The translations under genes were made by a program, and so were the position numbers. A stretch of DNA of 17,903 nucleotides, taken from contig JAQGJI010000090.1 in assembly GCA_028290685.1 (NCBI GenBank), forward strand, positions 1 to 17,903, in the 5' to 3' direction. This document shows, piece after piece, positions 1-7,129 of this stretch (position 1 is its first letter; the number at the start of each line of letters is the position of its first letter). This DNA is from Devosia sp. GTDB lineage: Bacteria > Pseudomonadota > Alphaproteobacteria > Rhizobiales > Devosiaceae. Under the pieces are notes generated by a model. It searched no databases. It saw only the letters and a program-made list of their open reading frames with translations, and was not told where the DNA came from.

Positions 1-1
1 T

Positions 2-1135
2 GCCGGACACCTGAGCCTCAGCAAGCTCAAGGTCATGTCGGCGATCGAGACCTGTCGCACCGCTGCGCTTGGTGGTCATGTGGAAGCCTGTTCTGACTGC
101 GGGCGTCAGCGGATCGCTTACAACTCCTGCCGCAACCGGCACTGCCCGCGGTGCCAGGGCGCCGCGGCACGCGCCTGGCTCGAAGCACAAGAGGCCAATC
201 TCCTGCCGGTCGGGTACTTCCACGTCGTCTTCACGCTGCCCGCCGAGATCGCCGACATTGCCTTCCACAACAAGGGCCTGGTTTACGACCTGCTGTTCAA
301 GGCGGCGTCCGAGACCATGTTGAGGATCGCGGCCGACCCCAAACACCTGGGCACCCGCATCGGCATCACCGCCGTGCTCCATACCTGGGGTTCGGCCATG
401 ACTCATCATCCGCACATCCACATGATCGTGCCCGGTGGCGGCATCTCTCCGGATGGTCGGTGGATCTCGTCGCGACCGGCCTTCCTGCTGCCGGTGCGGG
501 TGCTCGGCGCGCTGTTCCGAAGATTGTTCTTGAGCAGGCTGCTCGACCTCCATGATTCCGGAAAGCTCGCGTTCTTCGGCAAGCTGGCGGAGCTCAGAGA
601 CCGGCGTGCCCTTGGCCGTTACCTTGCGCCGGCTCGCAGAAAACGCTGGGTGGTCTATGCCAAAGCGCCCTTTGCTGGGCCTGAGGCAGTGCTCGCCTAT
701 CTCTCGCGCTACACCCATCGCGTGGCAATCTCGAACAGCCGCCTGCTGCGGTTCGACGGGCTTGAGGTCTCCTTCCGCTACAAGGATTACCGCCGCACCG
801 GCGCCGACCGGCAGCGGGTCATGACCCTCTTCGCCGACGAGTTCATCCGCCGTTTCCTGATCCACGTTCTGCCACGCGGCTTCCACCGTATCCGGCACTA
901 CGGCCTGCTCGCCGGTTCCGCCCGCAAGGACTGCCTCGCCCAGGCCCGCGACATGCTTGGGGTAGCGCCGGCGCCGGAAGAACCGCCGGCCGCCGAAACG
1001 TCAGATCAGCGCCCGCCTTGCCCCTGCTGCGGCGGCACCATGGTCATCATCGAGACCTTCGCTGCATGGTGCCAACCTCGAGCGCCGCCGACCGGCCGTC
1101 CTACAAACCGGGAGACCGTTCATGACCCGGCATGA
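2..1135 (+). CDS. IS91-family transposase (HUH/Y2 rolling-circle type), 5'-truncated by window edge
   Basis: This is a single-strand DNA transposase that would act by a rolling-circle-like mechanism. The frame is open from base 2 and reads AGHLSLSKLKVM before the first in-window ATG at 35. That stretch matches the interior of IS91-family proteins, so the true start lies outside the window and perhaps 20-30 residues are missing. Counting from the ATG at 35, there is an N-terminal zinc-binding cluster (C19-x2-C22, C32, H36-C37-x2-C40). An HUH motif follows at H127-I-H129 (context HHPHIHMIVPGG), then the paired catalytic tyrosines Y222 and Y226 in YLSRYTHRVAISN. A C-terminal CPCCGG element may bind another metal. 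All catalytic residues are present, so apart from the unseen N-terminus the gene looks intact. It lies next to accessory genes and may have helped assemble them, which is inference. Family assignment is secure; the exact IS name is not known to me. Confidence 0.93.
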   Translation, partial: AGHLSLSKLKVMSAIETCRTAALGGHVEACSDCGRQRIAYNSCRNRHCPRCQGAAARAWLEAQEANLLPVGYFHVVFTLPAEIADIAFHNKGLVYDLLFKAASETMLRIAADPKHLGTRIGITAVLHTWGSAMTHHPHIHMIVPGGGISPDGRWISSRPAFLLPVRVLGALFRRLFLSRLLDLHDSGKLAFFGKLAELRDRRALGRYLAPARRKRWVVYAKAPFAGPEAVLAYLSRYTHRVAISNSRLLRFDGLEVSFRYKDYRRTGADRQRVMTLFADEFIRRFLIHVLPRGFHRIRHYGLLAGSARKDCLAQARDMLGVAPAPEEPPAAETSDQRPPCPCCGGTMVIIETFAAWCQPRAPPTGRPTNRETVHDPA

Positions 1136-1357
1136 GCTGATACCCCACCAGACCGAGACGCCTTCATCTCGGCCTGCAGGCAATCGCGCGCTGGTCGATG
1201 CAGCGATCGGCATACTCCCCTCGATCGGCCACATCTGCCACGGAAAGTGCAGCTCCAAAGGCCTCTTCGTCGCACCACGCGCGTCATACCTGGCCTCGTC
1301 ACCGCAGGTTCACACTCGTCCCCCAACCGGCCAAATCCAGAAAAACCCATAGCGCCC

Positions 1358-1413
1358 AGACCGTGGCTCGCGGGTTCGGTCTTCCCGGACTTTCGGGCGC
1401 CTATCGGCAGCCG
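1358..1413. repeat. Cluster of short hairpins, candidate IS91 terminus (oriIS-like)
   Basis: Three small inverted repeats lie in tandem. AGACCG (1358-1363) pairs with CGGTCT (1377-1382) over a 13-nt loop. CCCG pairs with CGGG around 1384-1397. CGGC pairs with GCCG around a single base near 1405-1413. They lie about 220 bp beyond the transposase stop, on the side where IS91-family elements keep their replication-origin terminus. The link to oriIS is inference from position and structure. Confidence 0.35.
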
Positions 1414-1430
1414 AAACTCTTCAGGGATCC

Positions 1431-1770
1431 TGCCAGTCAGCTAATAGGGACATCACAAGGAAAGCGGACGTCGAAATGTAACCGGGCTAAGTCTACGAGC
1501 AAAAGATGATAGGCGGCACTCTGCAGGGTCCATCGGACAACCACCGAGGTTTTCCCAACAGACTTCCTTTCTGGCTGATCCGAGGGTTTTCAGCGATCTC
1601 GGCAAGCCCGAAGTCGGCTACACCCGGCGAGGGTTCAGCCTGCCGCAGTCAGCCATGCCTTCGTGACCGAGCACGCCACCGAGAAGACCGCTCACGAGAT
1701 GGTAGTGGCCCGGAAAAGACTAACAGACCAACAGCCTGGGCGTAAGCTGTGTGGGCGGGATCTCGGGAGC
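1431..1770. other. Intergenic stretch between IS91-like flank and DUF1275 gene
   Basis: About 340 bp with no gene I can support. The frame of the downstream DUF1275 gene is open back to a GTG at 1663, but those residues do not resemble the family. A weak inverted repeat, CCGAG/CTCGG with a 12-nt loop, lies around 1580-1601. No clear promoter elements were recognised, although the promoter of the DUF1275 gene should lie here or in the IS flank. Confidence 0.4.
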
Positions 1771-2595
1771 ATGGTAGTAAAGAGCATGTCCCGCACAGGT
1801 TCTCCCCTGCAGCCAAACACCGCCACACGCCAGCGCAACCTTCCGAGGCTGCTGCGTGCAGCCACGGCGCATCACCGCTCCCAGCCGGCTGACACATTGC
1901 TGGCGGTGGTGCTGACTTTCGTTGCCGGGGCCGTCAACGCAGGCGGTTTCCTCGCGATCGGGCAGTACACCTCGCATATGACCGGAATTGTCTCCGCGAT
2001 TGCTGACCATCTGGTTCTCGGAAGCTATGCCTTGGCCGCCGCCGGCGTTACTTTCCTCATCACCTTCACCGCCGGCGCGGCCACTTCGGCCATACTAATC
2101 AACTGGGGCCGCCGTCACACCCGCCGGAAACAGTATGCGTACCCGATTGCGCTGGAAGCACTGCTGCTGCTGGCCTTTGGTGTGCTCGGCACCTTCACGG
2201 GTGCGACACCCTATAAATTGGCTCTGGCACTTCCGCTGCTTTGCTTCCTGATGGGCCTGCAGAATGCTACCATCACCAAGCTGTCGGGTGCGCGCATCCG
2301 AACTACCCACCTCACGGGTATGATCACGGACATCGGTATTGAGATCGGTAAGCTGCTGTATCTGAACCGGAACTACGGCAGTTTGGCCCACTTGCGTGTT
2401 GTCGCTGACCGCAACAAGCTAGCGCTGCTGGCCATTCTCGTCACCTTTTTTCTGGTCGGCGGCATCGTCGGGGCCTTCGGTTTTAGTGTTTACGGGTACG
2501 TTTTCTGCGTTCCCCTCGCCGCCCTGCTGCTCCTCCTTGCCCTTCCGCAGCTTCTACCTCGCAGAAGAATTTCGCTACGTGGCGAAAAGACCTGA
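1771..2595 (+). CDS. DUF1275 / YoaK-family multi-pass membrane protein
   Basis: This is an inner-membrane protein of the DUF1275 (YoaK) family, whose molecular function is not established. With a start at 1771 it has 274 residues, close to the usual family length of 220-270. The first membrane segment begins near residue 43 and leads into the conserved TSHMTG (residues 67-72). A second conserved block has GLQNA (162-166) followed by RTTHLTG from residue 177 and TDIGIEIG. Several long hydrophobic stretches (LLLLAFGVLGTF, LLAILVTFFLVGGIVGAFGF, LAALLLLLALPQLL) indicate about six membrane helices. The start is uncertain. A GTG at 1663 and ATGs at 1699, 1771 and 1786 are in frame, and none has a strong ribosome site. 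1771 has GGGA about 10 nt upstream and gives a family-like length. The gene follows the IS91-like flank on the same strand and converges on the ATPase gene. Family call is solid; role unknown. Confidence 0.85.
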   Translation: MVVKSMSRTGSPLQPNTATRQRNLPRLLRAATAHHRSQPADTLLAVVLTFVAGAVNAGGFLAIGQYTSHMTGIVSAIADHLVLGSYALAAAGVTFLITFTAGAATSAILINWGRRHTRRKQYAYPIALEALLLLAFGVLGTFTGATPYKLALALPLLCFLMGLQNATITKLSGARIRTTHLTGMITDIGIEIGKLLYLNRNYGSLAHLRVVADRNKLALLAILVTFFLVGGIVGAFGFSVYGYVFCVPLAALLLLLALPQLLPRRRISLRGEKT

Positions 2596-2660
2596 CTGGT
2601 GCCTCCCTGTTGCGAGATGGCTCGGCACGCACTGCTTGGCTGTTCAGGATAAATGCTCCG

Positions 2661-2697
2661 TTGGGCTAGTGCTCAGATGGTAGCAGCCCAATCTGAG
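2661..2697. terminator. Interleaved inverted repeats at a convergent gene junction (candidate bidirectional terminator)
   Basis: Two perfect 7-bp inverted repeats interlock between the convergent DUF1275 and ATPase genes. TTGGGCT (2661-2667) pairs with AGCCCAA (2685-2691). CTCAGAT (2672-2678) pairs with ATCTGAG (2691-2697). They share base 2691 and alternate in A-B-A'-B' order, so the two hairpins are largely exclusive of each other. There is no clear T-run after either. Ending transcription from both sides is the simplest role, but this is inference. Confidence 0.45.
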
Positions 2698-2702
2698 ACG
2701 TC

Positions 2703-5510
2703 CTAAGCAAGACCTGACACTCTCCGCGACACCCACTTGCGGAGCTCACTGAACCACAGCACACTGCTGGCGATCGCCACGCAGACAAACCATTGTTCAC
2801 CTGACAGGGGCACCGTGCCAAACGCCATGTTCAATGGCATGACATTCACGACAGCAACCTGCAACACCACGGAGAGGCCAACCGCTCCCCAGAGCCATGG
2901 GTTCGTAAACAGGTGCCGAAAGGCGCTGGTGGTTTCCGAGCGTGCATTGAAGCAGTTGAACAACTGGGCAAAGACCAGCACGGTAAAACCAGCGGTGCGT
3001 GCCTGATCCAGGCTGCTCGAGCCGGCGACCAACCCGCCCGGCAAATACAGATCGATCGTGAGCAGCGTAGCAAGGGCCATCACCAAACCGATCAGGATCA
3101 CTCCACGCCACATGCGGGCATCGATAGCGCGCTCATCTGCGGCACGTGGCGGGCGGGCCATGACATCATCTCTTTCCGGATCGATGCCCATCGCTAGGGC
3201 TGGGCCGGAGTCTGTGATCAGATTGATCCACAAGATTTGCGTTGCGAGCAGCGGCAATACCAGCTCGCTTCCTCCCGTGTCCTTGAGTCCGATTATATTC
3301 GCTCCCACAACGCCCAGGAATACCGTCAGCACTTCGCCCATATTAGAGGACAGCAGATATCGCAGGAATTTGCGAATATTATCGAAGATGCCTCGCCCTT
3401 CCCGCACCGCCTCGACGATGGTGGCGAAGTTGTCATCGGCGAGGATCATCTTGGCGGCTTCCTTGGTAACTTCGGTGCCGGTCACGCCCATGGCTACGCC
3501 AATATCGGCAGCCTTGAGAGCCGGAGCGTCATTCACGCCATCCCCCGTCATTGCCACCACATTGCCGTCCGCTTGCAGCGCATCGACGATGCGCATTTTG
3601 TGAACTGGTGCGACCCGGGCATAAACTGAAGTCGTGCGGACGGCATTCGCGAACGCAGCGCCGTCCATGGCGTCCAAGTCGGCGCCGGTGAGCGCCGCTG
3701 TGCCTTCTTCGACGATGCCGAGTTTGACTGCGATACGTGAAGCCGTGCGCGGGTGGTCGCCGGTGATCATCATCACGCGGATTCCGGCTCGATGCGCTTC
3801 CGCTATTGCGACCGCCGCCTCCTCGCGGGGCGGATCAATGATGCCCACAGTGCCGACAAATATGAGGTCATGTTCCAGCGCGTCGCTGGCCTTAAAATCC
3901 TCAGTAGCATCAAGTGGCCGATAGGCGACGGCCAGGGTGCGCAGTGCATCGCCCGAAAGGCGCTCCACATCGGCAATGGCTTGCGCCCGTCGCGCCGCGT
4001 CGAATGGCACCACGTCCATGCCGACGCGAACGCGGGAACAATGGGAAATCAGTACGTCTGGGGCCCCTTTGGTTATTACAAGTCGCTCCCCGCCATGCTC
4101 GCCGTCACTTTCGATCGTCGACATCATTTTCCGGTCGGAACTGAACGGTATCTCGCCAAGGCGCTTAAATCGGCTCTGGCGCCGCTCCTCCAGGCCAAGC
4201 TTGCGCTCAGCGACAAGGAAGGCTGCTTCGGTAGGATCGCCCTGAATTTCCCAAGTTCCGTCTTCCCCCTGCCTGAGAGCAGCATTGCCGGCAAGGCTCC
4301 CGCCGCTCAGGACCACGATCTGCTCGGCGCGGAGTGGGTCCCGAAGCTCGGTCCCGTCTTTGCCCTCAAGCCGACCATTCGGCGTATAGCCAACGCCGGT
4401 CACGCGGCTGCCCCCCGAAGCTGTCAGTATGCGTTCTATGGTCATCTCGGAGCGCGTCAGAGTGCCCGTCTTGTCTGAGCAAATCACCGAGGCTGATCCC
4501 AGCGTCTCTACCGACGACAGGCTTTTGACTACGGCGTTGCGCTTAGCCATGCGTTGCACTCCAAGCGCCAGCACCAGAGACAGGATCGCCGGCAACCCCT
4601 CGGGTACAGCGGCCACCGCCAGCGATACCCCCAGAAGCAGGACGGTGATAACGTCGGAAGCATCTTTGATCTCTGACACCAGCAGCACCGTCGTAATGAC
4701 GATTATCGCGATGCAGACAACTGCAATGCCGAGCATGCGGCCGATCCGTGCCACCTCCTTTTGCAGCGGAGTGGGCTGCTCGACAGTGGCGTCGAGCATG
4801 GTGGCAATGGATCCCATTTCTGTTTGCATGCCCGTCGACGTGACAACAGCCCGGCCTGTTCCTTGCACGACCGCTGTGCCCTTGAATACCATGCAGAGCC
4901 GCTCGGCCAACGGGGCCGGACCCGTCAGCGCCGCGGCGTCCTTAAGCACGGCGCCACTTTCGCCGGTAAGAGAGGCTTCCTGCACCCGCAGGCTCGTAGA
5001 CAGCAACAACCTTGCATCAGCCCCAACTGCATCACCTTCGTCCAACAGAAGAATGTCGCCAGGCACCAGTTCAGCGCTGTCGACGCGCTCTCGTTGGCTG
5101 TCGCGCAAGACCGAAGCGGTGACGGCGGTCATCCGCGCCAAGGCTGCCACGGCATCTGACGCCTTGGCTTCCTGTACGAAGCCGAGAATGGCATTTGCCA
5201 ACACCACCACAGCGATTACCATCGCTTCAATAGGCCAGCCATCGCCCCCTTCGATCCACCACGCAAGGAGGGAAATGCAAATAGCGCCCAGCAGCAGATA
5301 GACCAGAGGATCTTGGAACTGCGCCCAAAGCCGCTGCCATGGAGATATCGTGGCCGACGCCCGAAGTTCATTGCGTCCGTGTTCAATGAGGCGCCGCGTT
5401 GCTTCTGGTCCGCTCAAACCCCGCTCGGCGTCGGTGCCAAGGCTTTCTATTAGAGCAGTACCCTCGATCAATGATGGGTCGGCCTTCGAAACCATAGATA
5501 TTTCGCTCAC
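2703..5510 (-). CDS. P2-type cation-transporting ATPase (Ca2+/Mn2+ SERCA/PMR1-like)
   Basis: This is an inner-membrane ATP-driven cation pump of 935 residues, typical for a P2A ATPase. An N-terminal cation-ATPase domain (GLSGPEATRRLIEHGRNEL) is followed by the actuator loop TGES (182-185). The M4 ion-site motif is VPEGLP. The phosphorylation site is D346 in DKTGT. The nucleotide domain contains a KGAPD motif, and the hinge is MTGDGVND (654-661). M5 carries SSNMGEVL and M6 carries WINLITDSGPALAMG; the Asn, Thr and Asp of that helix are calcium ligands in SERCA. These features favour Ca2+ or Mn2+ over Na+/K+ or heavy metals, but the ion is inferred. The frame is open to 5657, and I chose the GTG at 5510 because AAAGGTG (5516-5522) sits 5 nt before it. 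An in-frame ATG at 5495 is the alternative. It is divergent from the GNAT gene, and its 3' end converges on the DUF1275 gene. Confidence 0.93.
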   Translation of the reverse strand: MSEISMVSKADPSLIEGTALIESLGTDAERGLSGPEATRRLIEHGRNELRASATISPWQRLWAQFQDPLVYLLLGAICISLLAWWIEGGDGWPIEAMVIAVVVLANAILGFVQEAKASDAVAALARMTAVTASVLRDSQRERVDSAELVPGDILLLDEGDAVGADARLLLSTSLRVQEASLTGESGAVLKDAAALTGPAPLAERLCMVFKGTAVVQGTGRAVVTSTGMQTEMGSIATMLDATVEQPTPLQKEVARIGRMLGIAVVCIAIIVITTVLLVSEIKDASDVITVLLLGVSLAVAAVPEGLPAILSLVLALGVQRMAKRNAVVKSLSSVETLGSASVICSDKTGTLTRSEMTIERILTASGGSRVTGVGYTPNGRLEGKDGTELRDPLRAEQIVVLSGGSLAGNAALRQGEDGTWEIQGDPTEAAFLVAERKLGLEERRQSRFKRLGEIPFSSDRKMMSTIESDGEHGGERLVITKGAPDVLISHCSRVRVGMDVVPFDAARRAQAIADVERLSGDALRTLAVAYRPLDATEDFKASDALEHDLIFVGTVGIIDPPREEAAVAIAEAHRAGIRVMMITGDHPRTASRIAVKLGIVEEGTAALTGADLDAMDGAAFANAVRTTSVYARVAPVHKMRIVDALQADGNVVAMTGDGVNDAPALKAADIGVAMGVTGTEVTKEAAKMILADDNFATIVEAVREGRGIFDNIRKFLRYLLSSNMGEVLTVFLGVVGANIIGLKDTGGSELVLPLLATQILWINLITDSGPALAMGIDPERDDVMARPPRAADERAIDARMWRGVILIGLVMALATLLTIDLYLPGGLVAGSSSLDQARTAGFTVLVFAQLFNCFNARSETTSAFRHLFTNPWLWGAVGLSVVLQVAVVNVMPLNMAFGTVPLSGEQWFVCVAIASSVLWFSELRKWVSRRVSGLA

Positions 5511-5698
5511 ATCGGCACCTTTGTTGGAACTCGCCACGCTGTGCCAGTGGCAACTTGGCGGCCAGCAACGGCCAACCACCCCTCGAACGTCGCTAGAATT
5601 GTCGCTGCAGCGGCAGAGCAACCCTATTCCGGTCGATCCTGTGTGCTGCTTGTGCAAAGGTAGTCTACATGCTGGTTCACTAAACCTGGAGCGAAGAT
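5511..5698. promoter_or_regulatory. Divergent promoter region of ATPase and GNAT genes, with palindromes
   Basis: This 188-bp spacer must carry the promoters for both divergent genes unless they start farther out. It contains an 11-bp palindrome, TGCCA-G-TGGCA, at 5542-5552. Close by is TTGGC (5555-5559) facing GCCAA (5571-5575), an inverted repeat with an 11-nt spacer. Either could be an operator. No consensus -35/-10 pair and no TTGAT-N4-ATCAA FNR/FixK box was found. Ribosome sites are clear on both sides: AAAGGTG for the ATPase and GGAG (5688-5691) for the acetyltransferase. Confidence 0.45.
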
Positions 5699-6214
5699 AT
5701 GAGCGATGATGACTGGAGCCGTGATTTGGTCACCCGTACCGGTTTCAAATTCCATGTTCGACCTGCCCACCCTGATGACGAGCCAGCTTTGGCAGCATTC
5801 TTCACTCATGTGACAGCGGATGATCTGCGCTTCCGATTTTTGAGCAGCATAAAGGAGGTCGGGCACGACCGCCTCGCTGCAATGACGCAGATCGACCACC
5901 AGAAAACAGAGAACTTCCTCGCCTTTGCGGAGGGCAGCCCGGCCATCATCGCCACTGCGATGCTGGCCTGTGACGACGCCCTCGAAGTCGGTGAGGTGGC
6001 GATCGCTATCCGCTCAGAGGACAAGCAGAAGGGGGTGAGTTGGGAATTGCTCGGCCATATCGCCAAGTACGCGAAGGCCAAGGGCGTCAAAACGCTGGAA
6101 TCCCTCGAGAGCCGCGAAAACCATGCTGCCATTGAATTGGAAAAGGAACTCGGATTCGTGGCGCAGGGCTATTCGGAGGACCCTAGCCTGGTTCTTGTTC
6201 GGAGACATCTTTGA
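5699..6214 (+). CDS. GNAT-family acetyltransferase, Pat C-terminal-domain-like
   Basis: This cytoplasmic acetyl-CoA-dependent N-acetyltransferase has 171 residues and a single domain. The N-terminal block FHVRPAHPDDEPALAAFF leads into TADDLRFRFLSS. This resembles the GNAT domain found at the end of the protein lysine acetyltransferases of the Pat/YfiQ group. The acetyl-CoA loop (residues 108-116, DKQKGVSWE) is a loose version of the Q/R-x-x-G-x-G/A motif, with Ser in the last position. The helix with N141-x2-A and the LEKELGF near 147-153 match motif B. No acyl-CoA synthetase or cyclic-nucleotide domain is attached, unlike full-length Pat. The ATG at 5699 has GGAG 7 nt upstream, which fixes the start well. 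It is divergent from the ATPase and convergent with the usp gene. The substrate is unknown. Protein lysine acetylation fed by the neighbouring acetyl-CoA pathway is an attractive but unproven idea. Confidence 0.87.
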   Translation: MSDDDWSRDLVTRTGFKFHVRPAHPDDEPALAAFFTHVTADDLRFRFLSSIKEVGHDRLAAMTQIDHQKTENFLAFAEGSPAIIATAMLACDDALEVGEVAIAIRSEDKQKGVSWELLGHIAKYAKAKGVKTLESLESRENHAAIELEKELGFVAQGYSEDPSLVLVRRHL

Positions 6215-6234
6215 ACCAATAGGAGAAAAGGTCT

Positions 6235-6257
6235 CGCCGTGATGCTGAGCACCGGCG
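6235..6257. terminator. Hairpin between convergent GNAT and usp genes
   Basis: CGCCGTG (6235-6241) can pair with CACCGGCG (6250-6257), with one bulged C and an 8-nt loop. It lies in the 84-bp gap between the stops of two convergent genes, as expected for a shared terminator. There is only a weak T-rich tail (GACCTTTGGCTTT), so termination strength is doubtful. It also overlaps the GTG of the doubtful small ORF at 6239. Confidence 0.35.
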
Positions 6258-6442
6258 GCGTGACCTTTGGCTTTGACGCTAAAACACTGCAGCGGCCCCT
6301 ATCGGGAGAACAGTATCGGAATTGCCGGTTCATTGAGCACGCCGGCTGTTGCTCCACCCAACACAAACTCCCGCAAGCGGCTGTGTCCATAAGCACCCAT
6401 TACCAGGAGACCGGCTCCATGCTCCGCCGCGGCATGCTGTAG
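6239..6442 (+). CDS. Doubtful small ORF with strong ribosome site downstream of GNAT
   Basis: A GTG (or the ATG directly after it) is preceded at 6221-6231 by AGGAGAAAAGG, a near-ideal ribosome site, 25 nt after the GNAT stop. The encoded 67 residues begin VMLSTGGVTFGFDAK and match no family I recognise. From 6299 onward the ORF runs antisense through the 3' end of usp, whose coding is secure. It could be a remnant of a second gene cut off by rearrangement, a short real peptide, or chance. I think a remnant or chance is likelier than a full gene. Confidence 0.2.
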   Translation: MMLSTGGVTFGFDAKTLQRPLSGEQYRNCRFIEHAGCCSTQHKLPQAAVSISTHYQETGSMLRRGML

Positions 6443-7129
6443 GGCGGCCCCGATCTGGCGACTTCCTAGGTTCACATCCACCTTTTGAGGAGCAATGTCG
6501 TGCCGCCGTAAATACGCATCGAGCCGTTCGGTTGTGCCATTCGGCAACGGCTTCTCGTCAGCCACGTTCACAATCACAACGGTATCAGCTTCAACCAGCA
6601 GAGGCATGGCGTCATAGACCGCACGCGCTGCTGTAGGGCTTCCGTCCCATGCAACTGCAATGCAGCCAAGGTTTGCACTAAACTCTGCAGCTTCGGGGAT
6701 GGTTATCAAGGGCCGTCCCGAACCGAACATGATGTCTTCCGCAATTGCCCGAATCTCTACGTTTCCCGGTGGCAACAGCACAGCGGTGACGTCGTAATTC
6801 TGCGCCCGCGACGCAACCGTCTGCCCCGGATAGCCAAAGGGAGCCGTTATTGTGCTGCGCTCAACACTGAAACTGCTCGTTTGCTGCTGAGCCGCCTCCA
6901 GCAACCGCGATGCAGCCGAGCGGCTTCTCTGTTCCACTTCTGCCACCATTTGGGACAGGGACACCAGTCGCGAACCCCAGTGGACTCCAGTTTCAGGCAC
7001 GTTGGCCACTATGCCGCAATACGTTACCTGAGTTGCAAATGCTTCCAGGAAGCGAGCAAGCTTCGGAAGTGTGCTTGCTTCAGTCTCATCTGGAAAGGTG
7101 AAAAGCGGAACGAATACGTCGGTAAGCAT
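6299..7129 (-). CDS. Universal stress protein, tandem UspA domains
   Basis: This cytoplasmic stress protein has 276 residues in two tandem Usp domains, roughly 1-145 and 155-276. The first domain lacks an obvious nucleotide motif. The second begins AVAWDGSPTAARAV (158-171) and ends with GAYGHSRLREFVLGGAT (245-261), a G-2x-G-9x-G nucleotide-binding loop in which the usual Ser/Thr after the last Gly is replaced by Gly. Double-domain Usp proteins of this type are often tied to anaerobic or stationary-phase survival, and they may bind ATP. The start at 7129 is supported by AGAGGA (7137-7142), 7 nt upstream. It is the last gene of the minus-strand run glucan synthase-xfp-pta-ackA-usp, 119 bp after ackA. 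It could therefore be co-transcribed or have its own promoter, which I could not identify. Family call is firm; its target is unknown. Confidence 0.92.
   Translation of the reverse strand: MLTDVFVPLFTFPDETEASTLPKLARFLEAFATQVTYCGIVANVPETGVHWGSRLVSLSQMVAEVEQRSRSAASRLLEAAQQQTSSFSVERSTITAPFGYPGQTVASRAQNYDVTAVLLPPGNVEIRAIAEDIMFGSGRPLITIPEAAEFSANLGCIAVAWDGSPTAARAVYDAMPLLVEADTVVIVNVADEKPLPNGTTERLDAYLRRHDIAPQKVDVNLGSRQIGAALQHAAAEHGAGLLVMGAYGHSRLREFVLGGATAGVLNEPAIPILFSR

Larger units (their letters stand above)
1..1430 (+). mobile_element. IS91-like element, right-hand portion (both boundaries uncertain)
   Basis: The transposase and its non-coding 3' flank are taken together as one element. IS91 elements lack terminal inverted repeats and end in an origin-like terminus (oriIS) with short hairpins, adjacent to a tetranucleotide target. 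The flank 1136-1430 has no gene. Near its end it holds compact inverted repeats: AGACCG/CGGTCT at 1358-1382, CCCG/CGGG at about 1384-1397, and CGGC-A-GCCG at about 1405-1413. The right boundary is placed just after these hairpins and is a guess. The left end lies before the window. Confidence 0.5.

Noticed and set aside
1506..1745. 79-codon plus-strand ORF after the IS91-like flank
   Set aside because: No ribosome site, no family resemblance and low-complexity composition. It overlaps the likely 5' region of the DUF1275 gene.
2661..2697. Classic H-type pseudoknot formed by the two interleaved repeats
   Set aside because: The 3' arms abut or share base 2691, leaving no loop to cross the 7-bp first stem. 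Alternative hairpins are a better reading.
4429..5301. 290-codon plus-strand ORF antisense to the P-type ATPase
   Set aside because: The opposite strand encodes an unmistakable ATPase with all motifs. The antisense peptide is rich in Ser, Thr, Ala and Arg, has no ribosome site or family resemblance, and is a typical GC-driven shadow.
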